Shown here in pieces: positions 1 through 13,094 of a DNA stretch of 64,000 nucleotides. The notes under the pieces are model-generated. The model saw only the letters and a program-made list of their open reading frames with translations. It was not told where the DNA came from and did not search any database. The number at the start of each line of letters is the position of its first letter. Position 1 is the first letter of the stretch. The position numbers and the translations under genes are program-made. The stretch comes from Erythrocercus mccallii (taxonomy: Eukaryota > Chordata > Aves > Passeriformes > Dicruridae): assembly GCA_013397435.1 (NCBI GenBank), contig VZRG01002080.1, forward strand, positions 5,630-69,629. Reading direction: 5' to 3'.

Positions 1-53
1 CTCCTCTCCTCTCCTCTCCTCTCCTCTCCTCTCCTCTCCTCTCCTCTCCTCTC
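1..53. repeat. CTCCT pentanucleotide microsatellite, cut by window edge
   Basis: Ten perfect copies of CTCCT fill bases 1-50, then decay into CTCTTTTAG. The array starts before the window, so its full length is unknown. All pyrimidines lie on the plus strand, as in the array at 9.45 kb. Confidence 0.97.
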
Positions 54-735
54 TTTTAGTGTTTTCTGATCTTCTCCATTGTTTGGCTGGTTTATTTCAC
101 CACTTCCCCCACTACTATCATTAGTAGTGACCTTGGCTGTCTTTATGATGAATAGTGCAATTTTATACAGTATAATCTATTTGTGAATGATTTTTTACTG
201 ACTTTAAGATTTGTACTGAGTCCTTCAAAAGCACACACCAACAGGACTCTTGACAGAAAAATGACAACTCCTGACACTTCTTTTGAAAAGTCAACAAATG
301 TAGCAAATAGGGAAAGAACATGCAAAACCATTAATTTTAACTTAAAGAGTATTGGGAAAGTTATGAGCAAAGCCAGTTAGCTCAGTGAGCTAAGGTAAAA
401 TCAGTAAATCAGACAGATTCTATCTATCAGCAAAGAGGTCAAAGAAGAAACTGGTGAGTTTGGATGAAGGTTTTCACAAAATCCAGGGGAACTCCATGAT
501 TTAGTGGGACGCATTACTTTTATTACTGGGGCTTATAATTGCCCTCAGAGATCATGTTCATGAAATCCGATGGATTAAAGACTAGAGGCTACAGATAAAT
601 ATCTGCATTTTTCAGATAATTCGCTGTTAGCATGATCCGTAACAGTGGCACTTCAGCTAACTTGTACCTGGGGAGAGGCATGGACAGTCATTCCACTTCA
701 AACAAGCTAATATAAATCTATGGAAATCAACGCCA
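54..735. other. Unique AT-rich noncoding DNA
   Basis: Only short opposed open frames are present, with no codon pattern, splice context or repeat family that I recognise. Confidence 0.7.
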
Positions 736-779
736 TTTTTTTGTTGTTGTTGTTTTTGTTTTTTTGGTTTTTTTTTTTT
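736..779. repeat. T-rich low-complexity tract
   Basis: Runs of T broken by single G bases (TTG units, then TTTTTGG, then a T run). This is simple-sequence DNA. The minus-strand open frame that crosses it is not credible as a gene. Confidence 0.9.
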
Positions 780-1027
780 CCACTCCAAGTAGACTCTTCC
801 TAGAAGACAAAGTCTCTGACAGGTCAGCACAGTTGTGTTTTCCTGTTCTTCCTCACCCTTATGTCTATATGCCAGGGGATTACTGCTGCACTGTATTCCC
901 AGACTGGGTAAAAGATCAGCTTTTAAACACAGGAGAAATATAAGGAGAAAGGGAGAAATAGGAAAAGAGAAATGAAATCTGTAGCATCTTTGACTGGTCA
1001 CCAAGTCATCAGAAGTATTCTGTAAAG

Positions 1028-1100
1028 ATGTGTGTGTATATGTGTGTTTGTATATATATATATATATATACATATATATACACACACCCACGCACATACA
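1028..1100. repeat. Compound TG/TA/CA dinucleotide microsatellite
   Basis: TG repeats pass into about ten TA units, then into ATATAC and CACACAC. The tract is partly self-complementary: TG-rich on the left, CA-rich on the right, TA in the middle. It can fold as a long imperfect hairpin. Confidence 0.93.
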
Positions 1101-4100
1101 GATAGTCAAGAGGTAGAGTAGATCTTCATACAAGTGATAAGAAGATCCCCTGTTATCTTTTTATACAAGAGATATGGTTACTTTTTCTGGAGGTTGACAG
1201 AACTCTCAAGGGCTACATTTTCAGAGACTAATACCTTGGATGCAGGAGTGGGCTAATGCAGTAATGCAGCAGCTGAAGGCTCTCTCTCTGATTTGAAACC
1301 ACCGAAATCACTTGACTGAAGATAGTTAGGACAATGGGGCTACCCTGGCAAGTAAAAAGTACAGTCATGTCTGCAGCCTGGGTTTGATTTAGGCAGGGCT
1401 ATGACATGCAGAATAAGGTACCAAGTTCATGCTTTGTGACCTTGCACACTGGAATAAGGTTGATTAATAGATTTCCTTTTTTCCAACATGCTGAAATCAT
1501 TATCATCATTATACCAGAGGGATACGACCTCTTGCTCAGATACTTTTACACATTCATATCCAGGCCCATCTGGAAGTAACTCAAGGATAGATTTTATTCA
1601 TCTAACATAGTAGTTAAAGCATGAACTTTGCTCCAGGCACCAGAATAAGCTCCACCTTTGGCTTCTCTTTCATATTATTTCAACTAATTTAAAAATTCTT
1701 TGTTCTCCGACAGAAGATGGATCTTAAAACTTACCACTTCACTGCTGAGAGACACTCACCCACCCAATACCTCGTCTATCAATCTGTTCAGACAGAAAGA
1801 CACTAAAATTACTTGAGATGTTTTGCATTGCCATTTGGGTGCTGTTTGCAGAAGCAGTTAAAAGCAGCACTGCCCAGCAGAGTTTGAGGTCATTCAGGAC
1901 CCTGTATCTTCTGTCTCGACACACAGAAGAGCACCCAGACTGTCCTTCTCACCACAGACCTAAATCAATCAGTAGGCTGCCAAACAGATTTTAATGGGTA
2001 GATGCAGAGGTGACATTTGACAGGATATGGGGAGATGCAGTTCTGTTGCAGGAAGACATTAAAAGCACACCAAATCACCTACTGGGTACTGCAATGAGGA
2101 TTACACAGTCTGTGCTGCCCCAAGTAAGACCTGAGAAAACTTCTCACTTCAAGCATCCTCAGTGACATACGATGCTCTCTTGCTTAAAGGAGATTCTGCT
2201 TTGCTTATTTGTGTCCTTTATATGTATTTTAACTAGGGGTTTTATTATGTTCTAGTATCAGATTACCTAAGAAACTGGGATCACTGCCATTCATCCTGTC
2301 AGTGAGTGAACACAGCTCCAAAGGTATCAGTTCACACCTATAGGCTTCATTTTTTCTACACTTATCTGATGTACTTCACTTTTGTTGCCCTAAATCCAAT
2401 TCCAAAGATATTTTAGCTTGCTGCAATCCATATGGATGATGTGGGGAAACAATGATAATTTTATTCATGTAGGCAGTTTGGCTGCAAAGAATAAATTTTA
2501 TCATTGATTAGTTGAACACAGAGTTTTCTCCAGAAATGGCCTAATAGTGAATAATACCCCTGAAAGGGAATATCCAGAAAGGCTAGTCCTGTTTTGCTTC
2601 TCATAATGTTCTTTTCTAGACCTTTCTGAAAATGAGTTTCAAACTTGGTGTGATGAGAAAACCTCAACAAAAGCCTGTAGGTAAGGTACTACCTGGAATT
2701 GTACCAAACAGTAGCCTGAGAGAGGAAGAAGAGATCCTCTTGGGAACAGAGATGAAGCAAGATCCTTTTCTGTTCTTGAGGCCTATGGTGCCTCTCTCCA
2801 GGCTGTGTATGAGCTAGAAATGGCAAGAATTTGCTAGGAATTAGAGGAGCAGAAGATGGTGAAGATCCACCATCACAAGGCATGGCTCCTGACAGAGATA
2901 TCAGGAGTCATCTGATTTGCAAAGCACTACTCTGACCTCATCCCTTACATGGATGGGACATGGGCAGAACTGCAGCTTGCATGAAGAAAATATTCTCATC
3001 CCTTCCAAACTGAAGAGCTAAGCTAACAACACTTAGTCTGACTTGTTTATTCCAATGCAGTCAGCATATCTGACTTTTCCCTGATGCACTGTTATCCAAG
3101 AAAGAGGTAGCAACTGCTTAGCCAACTGGCAGACTGAGGTGCAAAGAAAGGCTCACAGTCTGAGCTGCCCCACAGGGCTCAATATAGAGGAGTGCATGGA
3201 ACAGGACCTCACTGAGATTCATTCTCTGCTGTCTGCAAGGATATTGGCTGTGACAAACACTTTGAAATTAGAAACAGACACAAGAATGCAAACGTTATTT
3301 CAAATGCTTACTACATACATTAACTGCATAATTTCTTAAACTGATTTTTTTCTTTTTTTAACAAAGAAGCATTTCTTAACCCTGGAAGCAGAAAAACAGA
3401 CAAGGGCATGACAGAAAAGGTGCAGCATTCTCATGCTGCTCATGAAATGCAGTTTATTGAAGAGTTTCCCCACCTACTGAAACCAAGGATGGGAACTAAA
3501 TGAAATAAAGGCAGCTCACCCATATGCGGAGGTCTTCATATTAACCCTTGTGGGATGACCCTTTCAACATAGTGCAGGAATCTTGTTAGCACTGTCCATG
3601 GAGTGCTGCTTCCTCCTCCCTTCCCTTGTCCTGAATGACCAGAGGATGAATTCCAAAGAGCTAATCTGCTGCTCCAGTGTGTCCAGTCCCAGAAATAGGA
3701 CTCTACAGCTGCCTGTGCTGGCCTCTGTGGATCTGCACAGCCATCTCATGAGACAGGTACCACATTCACCCAAATTTTCTTGAATATATGTTTTATATTA
3801 TCATAAAGGGGTAATTAATGTTTAACACTGATGACAAGTTAGGAGTGCTCTAAAATGCAATCAGTTTATCAAAACAGCTGGTCAAGACAGTTACGCTTCC
3901 AGCATGTGTAAGACTCCAAATTGCCTTCCTATGACTTCAATAATCAGAGAAAACATTGGATAACCATGAAATATATTTTGACCTCAATGGAAAAAAGACT
4001 AATTCCTCTAAGTGAGAAGCACAAGTGCTTCCCGGATACATAGTGGAACACAGATGAACACTATCTGATTTGTAACAGACCAGTAGCTTTTATCTCTTGA

Positions 4101-4323
4101 GAAACAAAATAATGATGGGATGAAGGGATGGTCTATACAGTTTATTTCAGTTAAAATCACAGCATATAATTTGGTCTGATTATTAAGGAGACCAAGGGAA
4201 GATCAAACAAAACTGATTAACTTCTAGGGAAATTAGAAATCAACATATGCAACTGCAGATAAAAGCATCTTATTAATTTATCTTAATAAGACACCATCAA
4301 TAGTGTATCAGTCAGCAGCACTA
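1101..4323. other. Unique noncoding DNA, mildly GC-raised near 2.63-2.96 and 3.55-3.78 kb
   Basis: Two patches are less AT-rich and carry 60-70 residue open frames on both strands at once, which is what noncoding DNA of this composition gives. No domain, start context or splice pair supports a gene. They could be old repeats too decayed for me to place. Confidence 0.6.
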
Positions 4324-4357
4324 CCTACTCAACACCTACTCACACACCTACTCAACA
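4324..4357. repeat. Three tandem copies of CCTACTCA(CA)ACA
   Basis: Units of 11-12 bp repeat three times with a CA insertion in the middle copy. This is a small local duplication. Confidence 0.85.
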
Positions 4358-5608
4358 TCAATCAAGTCAGTTTATCTGCTCCCTAGAAGAAGAAATTCCA
4401 CACAGTACCTCAAATGTTACTCATTTTCATTGGTCAAATAAGCTATAAAAGCTTATAACACAAAATGCTGTGACACTTAATCACTGGTCAACAGGCATTA
4501 TTAAGCTTTGTCATTATTTCACCATAATGTGAGAGAATTCATAATCTTTGAAGATATGATATGCCAATACATCCAAGCAATGAAATGTTATTGATGATGT
4601 TGGAAACAAGACTATGAGAATATGAACAACTGTGAAAGGGGAGTTCATATTATTTTAAAACAATAATCACTTTTCTTCCTTTGACCAAGGCAAGAAAGAG
4701 TATGTCAGTAAATTCCTTATGCATTGAAAGAACAAGACTTCAGAGCCCTTAAAATCAGACTGTAGAAATGAAGCTGCAGGTCATTATTTAAAATTTATGT
4801 GCCAGCAAACACAGGAATTAAAGGACAATTTGAAAGCCTCTTCTGGAGAGCCAAAACAGGTTCAGCAGTTAGTCAAAGTTTGAGACAGCAAAGCTATATT
4901 TGTCTAACTACATATTTAATTTCAACAAAAATAAAATGCAAAAATTTACATACCTTTCATATTTGTTTAAAAAACAGGGATTACATGTCCAAGTCTGAAC
5001 TGGGCAGAGGTAATATAATGCATTTGTAATCAACAAGTATTAATGTGCCATTAGTGTTGGTTTTGCTCAGTGATGTACAAGTGGTTGCACTTCACCAGTA
5101 ATTTGCTGGTTTTGAGGCAGTTCTCACACTGGCTTTTCCCTTAGGTCCAGAACTCCAAATCTTCACATCAAAATATTACTGATGCCTATTATATCTGAAT
5201 CAAAAGATCGCCTTCTTTTGCCAATAGTCCATTTGAGGCAGATTTTGACATTATAGTTTTGAAAGAAGTACAGTCACAGAAAATACTGTCTTTAATGTCT
5301 GAACAAAGATTAATCAAATGTTTTTAAAATGCACTGAAAGATCTGAAAGAAAATTTAGTAATTCTTACCTATTCCAATTTCCAGTTTTAGAGTTCAATAA
5401 ATTTCTGCAAATATCTTCCTTCAATACTATGTGAAGCCTTGGTAATACAGGCCAGTATGCTAGGATCCTGAACTGGAAATGGTATGCATACCTTTTGTTT
5501 TCTGCAATAAAACCTTCAAAATACCCCAGAGACTCATTGTTGGTTTTTTCCCAGTACACATAACCAAAGCTTGAACACCTTCAGAATGCACACATCTGTT
5601 TAGGCACC
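4358..5608. other. Unique AT-rich noncoding DNA
   Basis: No repeat family, RNA gene or convincing exon was seen. Confidence 0.65.
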
Positions 5609-5650
5609 CACACCAGCCTGGTGTGTGTAGTCTGTGTAGTCTACACACCA
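5609..5650. other. Two mutually exclusive hairpins sharing one arm
   Basis: CACACCAG at 5609-5616 is the reverse complement of CTGGTGTG at 5618-5625. The same right arm can also pair with CTACACACCA at 5641-5650 through GTGTGTAG. Both pairings cannot form at once. No transcript is known here, so this is a structural observation only. Confidence 0.7.
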
Positions 5651-8403
5651 CCTTTCTCCCAGGAAGTGTTTTTTTCTTTCTGCCACTCCTGAGGCCCTGG
5701 GTCTAGTCCCTGCTCCAGGCAGGTCTACCCAGGCACCACTCAGTATGTGCCAGTGCTTGTTTTCCCTCTTGTTCTCTGACACTTCTGACATACCAGGACT
5801 TTATACAAACGAAGTAGAGGCAGCTTCTCTCAGGGGAAGATTAAGCTTCCCCTCTCCAGGTCTACTTAGGCCCAAAGAAAAACCAGGACAAAAGCCTTTT
5901 CTGCAAGACCTAACAAAACCCCTCCAAATTCTACTACTCTTTCTCAGCCAATTTTCTTGCCTTAGTCAGGAGCACTTAAGTTTAAGTGACAATGTTCTTC
6001 TCTAAGACGGTACAGGTTATGCCCTCACTCAATGTGCAACCCCAAAGCTTCCCATTACACACAGAAACGTTTTTAAACTAAATGTTTATTTCTTAGCAGT
6101 CCTTGACTACAGGTAACCACAGTACTTCTTACAATAAAGCTTTTAAAAATAAAAAGCAGCCACTGTAAAGAAATCATAAATCTTTACATTCATCTGCAAT
6201 CAAGGATAAACACTAAATAAATTTTATAGACTTATTGCAAATCTTAGGCATTTTATTCCCTTTCAACATAATTTTATAATTTTTAAAATATCTCCTATTA
6301 AAGCTAGATTTAAAAATTGTTTTTCATTATCCCACACTTTGATCTTGGTCAATTTTTTACCAAGTTGACACTTCTGGGTTAATTTGAAATACTAGATGCA
6401 GTTATACAACTGGCTAGTTTCCACAGTTAATTCTGGTTTGCTTTGATTCTCCAATTTTCCTCACTCTTCTATAAGGTTTTCTCCCCTTCTGCTTAATATT
6501 TTCTTTGTATATATACTTTTGTCATCTTTTCCAGTGTTTCTGCTCTCTTTCTGGTATTTTCCAACACCCAAATTCCATCCTTGGGAATATCCATTTCTCT
6601 ACCCTCTCCTTCCTTTTTTTTGTGCCCCATTTCTTCCTACTCTGACTTCTTTTTTTTCAGATGTGCCTGCAGATTTGTCCTATGGCTCTTGCTCTCCAAA
6701 CTAGCCCAAGGTCTTCACCTCCTCCTCCATGATTCATCAATCACTGCCTACATTCACAAAGATAACTTAAACCACTCACATCCTCCTTAATATGTCCTGT
6801 ATCCACACAGGAATGTCTGATCTCACTTCAGACCTGACTTCCAGAACATAAGTTCTGGAAACTCAGAGAGCTCAAGAGCGGTGTTCTTGCACAAAGCATA
6901 CTGTGCCACAGGACTGGTAGAGGAAGATATGTCATGCAGAAGGGGATTCCCTCAGCTGCACTAACTATAAAGCACTACTACTGTCAGCAAGCAGAGAGAA
7001 TGGTGGGGATGTGTCCACCTGCAGATGTGCATATGTCTATGCAGTGTGAGATGAGTGAGCTGGCAAGCTCCTGTTGAACAGCCAGACCGAGGATGTGACG
7101 TCTGTGGGTGGTAGCACTTTATCTCCAGAAGATATTGCATGTTTGACAGGGGCTTATGACAAGACGTGATTTTGGCAGCCAGCCTCACAAGCTATAGTGG
7201 ATAGCTGAGGATATTCTGCAGTGCAGTGGTGACTCATTTCTTCTTCAAAGGTAACAGTGTACTGTACCAGAGCAGTAGAGTATCATTTGGCAATTCCTTT
7301 AAGAACTAAGAACAATGGTAAGTGTGTGTTTTCTCTTCAGTGCCCTTTACTCACACATAGGCTGTTAATAGCTTTATCATCTGAATCTACTAATTTTCAG
7401 CTTGGGCAACTTGTGGAAATCTCACAGTATTCTAGAGTTGACAACACAATCCCTAACAACAAAGCAACAAAAAGGCACAAAATAACCCTCCAAACGCAAC
7501 ACAGTAGGAAATCTGGCACAGGAGGACCTAAACTATTCAGGAGAACCAGCTGTTCAAAACATACATTCTGGTTATACTTGTATCTACAGTCATGAGCAAA
7601 CAAGCTACAGAAGGAAACTGTCCAGCTGGGTATTAACTGTTCCTGAGGTAGCCATCAGGAAGAAAACATTCTTAAATCTCTGAACAGGCAAATTTCCTCT
7701 CACCTTCTATAAGCCCAGAGCCATATACTGTACAGCAATGAAGCTGCCTGTCAACATATGGCAACAAACAAGAACTAAGATGACTTTAACCTTTCTCCTG
7801 CTGCTCATGAATCAGGTGGAACCAATGGGTGAAAGTAAGACTAACTTGGCCTTTAATCACTATACTTCAGTGTAAAAACAGCGTGAGGAAGGATCAACAC
7901 AGCTTTCATAAACCTGTCAGATCAGTTCAGTACTTTTTTTTTTTATACTCTAAGATTTCTCCCCTCAGTTATACACCATAATTCTTAGATTCATTAGTGG
8001 GCATGCAGTGCTAAGAAGCCATGTTTATTTTCAGTGCCAAGAGTAAACACTGAAATCAGAGACATGGTTGATTATTTCAAATAAAAAACCCCACCAAACG
8101 AAAATAAAACAAAGATAACAAAATGAAGTTTGACTAGCCTCAAAATAAACTTTTAAAATTCTGAATTTATTTTGACAAATCTGCAAGAAGCATTATCAGT
8201 TGTGTGAATAATATTAAAAAAGGATAAAGGATAGAGATTCTGTGATAGAGATAGCTGTGTATTTTCTTACAACTTCTACATTTATGTCTACAATAAAAGG
8301 GGTTTTTTTCCTGATCTGTCACTAACGTGCAAACTTCTACCAGAATCAAGTAACATGCATAATAGGATGAAAAAAATATTTCTGAAGTGGGGTAGCATTT
8401 TTT
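5651..8403. other. Unique noncoding DNA; 5.65-6.0 kb is C/T-rich
   Basis: 5.65-6.0 kb and 6.42-6.75 kb are pyrimidine-rich on the plus strand and give short spurious frames. 6.05-6.4 kb is very AT-rich. No gene or named repeat was recognised. Confidence 0.6.
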
Positions 8404-8427
8404 GGGGGAGGGAGGGGGTGAACAGGG
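8404..8427 (+). other. Predicted G-quadruplex motif
   Basis: Four G runs on the plus strand (5, 3, 5 and 3 long) are separated by loops A, A and TGAACA. They satisfy the standard G3+N1-7 rule. It lies in AT-rich unique DNA with no visible promoter. Confidence 0.8.
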
Positions 8428-9454
8428 TGTTTCCCCACTGCAAGTAAAGAAGACATTTTTCACAATTGTTAAGCAAACAAGAGAAAGTCCATTAGAATAT
8501 TCAGACCCTCAACAAAGACTCTTGGCTAATTGTACTGGTCTAAAAAGCAGATAAGCCATATAATTTTAGAAGAAGCAACCCACTGAATCCTTCAGGAAAC
8601 ACAGCTTGGCAATCTATCTTCAGTTCAAAATAATGAGGTGGCAGGAGCGTGATAGAGGAATAAGTCTTCAAAAGCATCACGTAAGGGAATCCAGCTGTGC
8701 TTGTATAGTTTCCAGCTATTTAATGGAAAAAAAAGAGAGAAAAAAAACCTCCACTCATAAAATGTTGTTTAGAAACACGCAAACAGAAATATCCAATATC
8801 TTCAACTACGCATACCAAATATATTTGCATACCAATATAAAAATCCTGTACTCATGAATATTTGTTTTTACATGAAGCTATTAGAATTCATTGCTGCAGT
8901 TAAAATAGTCAAATTTTAAAGAAACAGTTGTCTAAATACTACCTCTTTAGCATGCACAGATGTTTTCCTGTGAATTTCTAATGCATAATAACAAGAAAAA
9001 AAAAATAACAGAGTTCATTTTGACTGGATTATGAGCCTAGCATCTTGACTGAAGATATAATATGAAAACGCTGTTTCCAGAGAGATCCCCTCTGTCAATC
9101 ATCAGCTACTCCTCCTGATCTAACTGCCAGGTATGCTTACAGTGACCGAAGCCCTGCCTATTTCAAAGTTGAATGCACAGGTTCTTCTTGAAAATGGTTT
9201 ATGTGATCAAAGAAATCCAACCACCTTAATTTAAATTGGATCCCTTTTTTCCAGTTTTATTAGATTTAATTCATATAGACAACACTTCCTGCTGAGCAGC
9301 ATAAGGTGTTTACAAAGAAACTATAGTATTGAAAAATCTACAGACCTTGTTGTAGAACTCAAATAGCTCCTGATGGCTAAATTCTAAAAACACCTTCTTC
9401 AGGTTCTGTAAAGAAGAAAGAAAAAACAAAACAAAAAAAAGGAATAAGCATACT
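8428..9454. other. Unique AT-rich noncoding DNA
   Basis: Nothing beyond short A-rich runs near 8.73 and 9.0 kb. Confidence 0.65.
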
Positions 9455-9639
9455 TTTTCTTTTCTTTTCTTTTCTTTTCTTTTCTTTTCTTTTCTTTTCT
9501 TTTCTTTTCTTTTCTTTTCTTTTCTTTTCTTTTCTTTTCTTTTCTTTTCNTTTCTTTTCTTTTCTTTTCTTTTCTTTTCTTTTCTTTTCTTTTCTTTTCT
9601 TTTCTTTTCTTTTCTTTTCTTTTCTTTTCTTTTCTTTTC
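9455..9639. repeat. TTTTC pentanucleotide microsatellite, 37 copies, one N
   Basis: Thirty-seven consecutive TTTTC units occupy the stretch without a visible substitution. The single undetermined base of the window, N at 9550, is the first position of one unit. The plus strand is all pyrimidine and the minus strand all purine (GAAAA). A long Lys/Arg/Glu open frame on the minus strand is only a translation of this repeat. Array length is likely polymorphic and may be mis-assembled. Confidence 0.98.
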
Positions 9640-9818
9640 CTCCTTTCTCTTTTCAACATTAACTCCAGTAAATCAGAATATAAGATTATGCTATGTGAAA
9701 GATAATGGTTAATTTCCTTCCATTCACTACAATGTTTCTCGTACATGTATATTTCATTTTAGTGAAGAATTCAAATCTACCAGTATATCTATTCTCCTCC
9801 TGTGAAGAACACATACAA

Positions 9819-9850
9819 ATAAATGTAATAAATGTAATAAATGTAATAAA
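9819..9850. repeat. Nine-bp tandem repeat AAATGTAAT
   Basis: Three full copies and a partial fourth of a 9-bp unit, head to tail, with no mismatch. Confidence 0.9.
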
Positions 9851-12800
9851 GTAATCTATGCAAAGAATTTAGTTACCTTATTTTTAAGTCAGACAAAAAT
9901 GAAAGATTACATTCATTTTTTTCAGCAGTCCATCTAAGATCTGGTAAATACTATTTCACAGTGACAAAGTCAGTAGTATTTGATTGAACTGACACAGCTA
10001 TTAATATACTGCACAGGCACAGAACTGATATTTCCATTCATTAATCTAACAGTTCCAATCTTAGCATGCTGACACTGCTATAGGCATCCATGCAAATTCA
10101 GCCCAAGTCAACAATTAGCACAACAGCTTCAAAACAGTGCTTAAGCACTTAAAAAACCCACAAAATAACACAACTGATGCAAACTACTGTAGATAAAACA
10201 GATGGTGGTAATAATCCTCGGCATGCATGTGCTGATGTCTGTGGAGATGGGGATTAAACTAAAACTTCTGTCCTGCTTAATTTGCTTGGAGCCTGCTACC
10301 TTCAGTCACAGTGCAGATCTATCCACACAGTTCCTAGCCTTATTTCTTCTACTTCACTTTGTGACTTTATTTATTTAGAAGTAAATTTCTTTAGCTGCAA
10401 ATTTTCTTTGTTTTTCTTCAACTTTTCAAGGCTTGGAGGCATTTCTGAGGATAAAAGCTGCACTTCCATAAACACTAACAAGGCTCTGTGAAAGCTGAAT
10501 CTCTGGACACCTCTACTCACGAAATATTATCAGCTGAAATAATGTACACACACCATATTTCTTTAACTGGTACCAACTTTATGTATCACTTGGGTCAATA
10601 GGAAAACACTTGCTTATCCACTCAGCTTAAATGAGCAAGGACACTTTGGCGTACAGACAAGGCTGTGGGCCAGTTTCTGCGTACTCAATGCAATGCAAGT
10701 CTCAAGTTATGCCAAATAATGCCACTGAAGTTGGCACACCCAATGCACAAGAGCAGCAGAAGCCCTGGGAACACAGTATAGGTACTGCCTGGTGCCTGCT
10801 CCTCAAAAGGAGCTGTAAGAGACACAGGAAAGAGATAAAATAACTGGGGCCAGCCTGTCTGGTGCAATTCCTCCTTCTCACTCTGCAGAAAGAAGGATCC
10901 CTTCCAACAATCTCAGGACAGCTACAAAAGCCTAGAAAAGGACCAGTGATTTGCATGAGAGACCAATCTTCCCCCTCTGGGAAGGAACAATTCAATACTA
11001 TGAATCGTATGGTGAATACAAAATAAAACTACCAGGACAGCAGTTTTCTTTGCCATGACTCCAGCTGATTCTCCCTGCAAAGAGCATAATGACATGACAG
11101 GAAAGTAAAAGCATTTTTAAAGGCTTTCTAACAGCTAAGAAACAAAAAAGAAAGCAAACAAGGTTTTTTCCAGAACAGAAAGAGGGTAGAGGAAAGAAGA
11201 AAGACACACTAATAGCAAAGGGATCTACCACTTCAGTTGGGACATTTGCTTGGTATTTGCCTTCCTAGAAGGATTTTGGCAATGGAATAAAAGGAATCAG
11301 AAGAAGAGGTTCAATTAAAGGAAGATATCATATATTTTAAAAGTTTATCAGTCACAATTAATAGCTAGGATCATTTCTTGAATGATTTCTGGAAGGGGAG
11401 TCTGCTGGATTTTGATATGACAGTTTTGCAATGCCTCCAGAGAGAGACAGAGAAAGACCTCTGACCATCAGATCTCATTTCTCCAATCTGTGTCTCATTC
11501 AAAATGGGTATCTTCTTGTACTACTTCAGATGAGCAGCACAATCAATTCTCTCTCTCTCTTTCTCTCTCACTCTTTGTCTTTCACATTTTCTAACTATAT
11601 TAGTTACTGTTAGTAAGGAGATAAAGTATGCAAATGAAAAAAAAGTGCACTCCTTTTAATTCAGATTTTCCTTACACTTGATTAAAAAAAACATTATGCT
11701 TTATGAACAGGATGAGCTCTCTCCATTATAATTTAATAATCTCACTCTAACTAGGACAAAACTTATGTTGGATTGTGGCAGGCAAATGTCTGTGGAGAAG
11801 AAAGCATGCCATGCTAGGCTATGTGTCTGATTTGGCGTGGGAGTAAGAATGTCAACGGGAGAGAGGTGTAACAATCTTGTATGAAATATGTTGTTTATCT
11901 GCACTTAATCATCTGCTAAAACACATTTATTTGTATGTGTAAAATCCTGGTACATCTACGACATCACTACAAGAGAAAGTAGTGTCACAAAAAAACCCCA
12001 CCGGTTAAAAATGTTACTTTACTATATTAGATTTCTCACTAGCATGAGTTCATTAAGCAAGGTGACAAATTACCAGTATTATATGGTCAGGAGTTCCTAT
12101 ATAAATTACAAAAACTAATAACTAGATCCCTCCAAAAAGCCCTACTTCTCAGGTGGTTGATGGTCCCCATTTTTAGGAGGACATCCATTATTAACTCATT
12201 TGCTTTATTCTGTGTGAATATAAACAAGTGCAATTAAAACTGTGTGCCACAGGACTAGGTTACCATTTAGTTCTTCAATTACTCAGTAAAATTGTCTTAA
12301 AAATCACTATATAGATAGAATATTGCTAAATCCCCCAGAGCAGGCAAATTCCCAATACACTTAATGGAATTTTACTCAGATAAGCATACAAAGTTACAAA
12401 CCCCAACAATATTTCAACCGTAACTAAAACACAGGATGAAAAAAATGGCTTTCAGCTTACTTACTTAATTAAATGTCACTGTGTGCAGACAAAGCCTCAA
12501 CCTATTTATGAAAAATACAGCTAAACTGACTTCTTTTATCTGCACATACAAGTTTTCAGATGTTGCCTTTGATCTAGTATGTTTCCCAGATGTAAATAAG
12601 AAAACAGCAATTTGCTGGATGTCTAACTTACTTCTTCTTTTTATCAGATGTATCATTCTTTTTTTCTTCTTCCTTATAAATCTCTTCCCATCCCTCACCT
12701 TCACACTACTCTCTCCCTAACTTTTGGGATCTCATTTTCTCTTTTTATCATCTTCATGTGAAAGAAAACTAAATTGAGCAACCAAAAAACTAAACTGAAT

Positions 12801-13075
12801 TTATTCCCATTGTCACACTTTTGTCACTCCAACAGTTCTTCTAACTAAATCCCAAATTTTGTTGTGCCAATGTTAATCCCTAGCTCCTACTTTTAAGAGT
12901 TTTAGCCTTCAGTGTGATGGTTTCATGGCATCAGAGAAACACAGCCGAACATGCTACTCTTATGAAGACAAAGAAATCTCTAAAGTACCAAATATTCACT
13001 CTTTGGGCTGCTTTGAAAATACAGAGACAGGCTTTTTGTCTGATACAATATGCATGAAGGGTGGCAGGGACTGCA
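9851..13075. other. Unique AT-rich noncoding DNA
   Basis: 10.63-10.99 kb is less AT-rich and shows opposed open frames of 60-97 residues without splice or homology support. A CT-rich microsatellite lies at 11549-11576. No gene was recognised. Confidence 0.6.
11549..11576. repeat. CT dinucleotide-rich microsatellite
   Basis: Short imperfect CT run (CTCTCTCTCTCT, then TTCTCTCTCA). Confidence 0.85.
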
Positions 13076-13094
13076 CTGGAGCAATATGCTCCAG
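13076..13094. other. Tight 8-bp inverted repeat
   Basis: CTGGAGCA, spacer ATA, then TGCTCCAG is a perfect palindrome with a three-base centre. It sits inside a 68-codon open frame (12925-13131) with no other coding evidence. It could be a dimeric protein site, but no family is assigned. Confidence 0.7.

Noticed and set aside
657..1133. 158-codon minus-strand frame
   Set aside because: It runs through the T-rich and TA/TG tracts and has no domain; the Tyr/Ile and His/Thr runs come from simple repeats.
7252..7318. Exon-like segment between TTCTTCAAAG and GTAAGTGT
   Set aside because: The segment is short, gives an early stop in one frame, and the acceptor tract is weak. Chance pairs of this quality are expected in 64 kb.
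9399..9746. 115-codon minus-strand frame of Lys/Arg/Glu repeats
   Set aside because: It is a translation of the TTTTC microsatellite.
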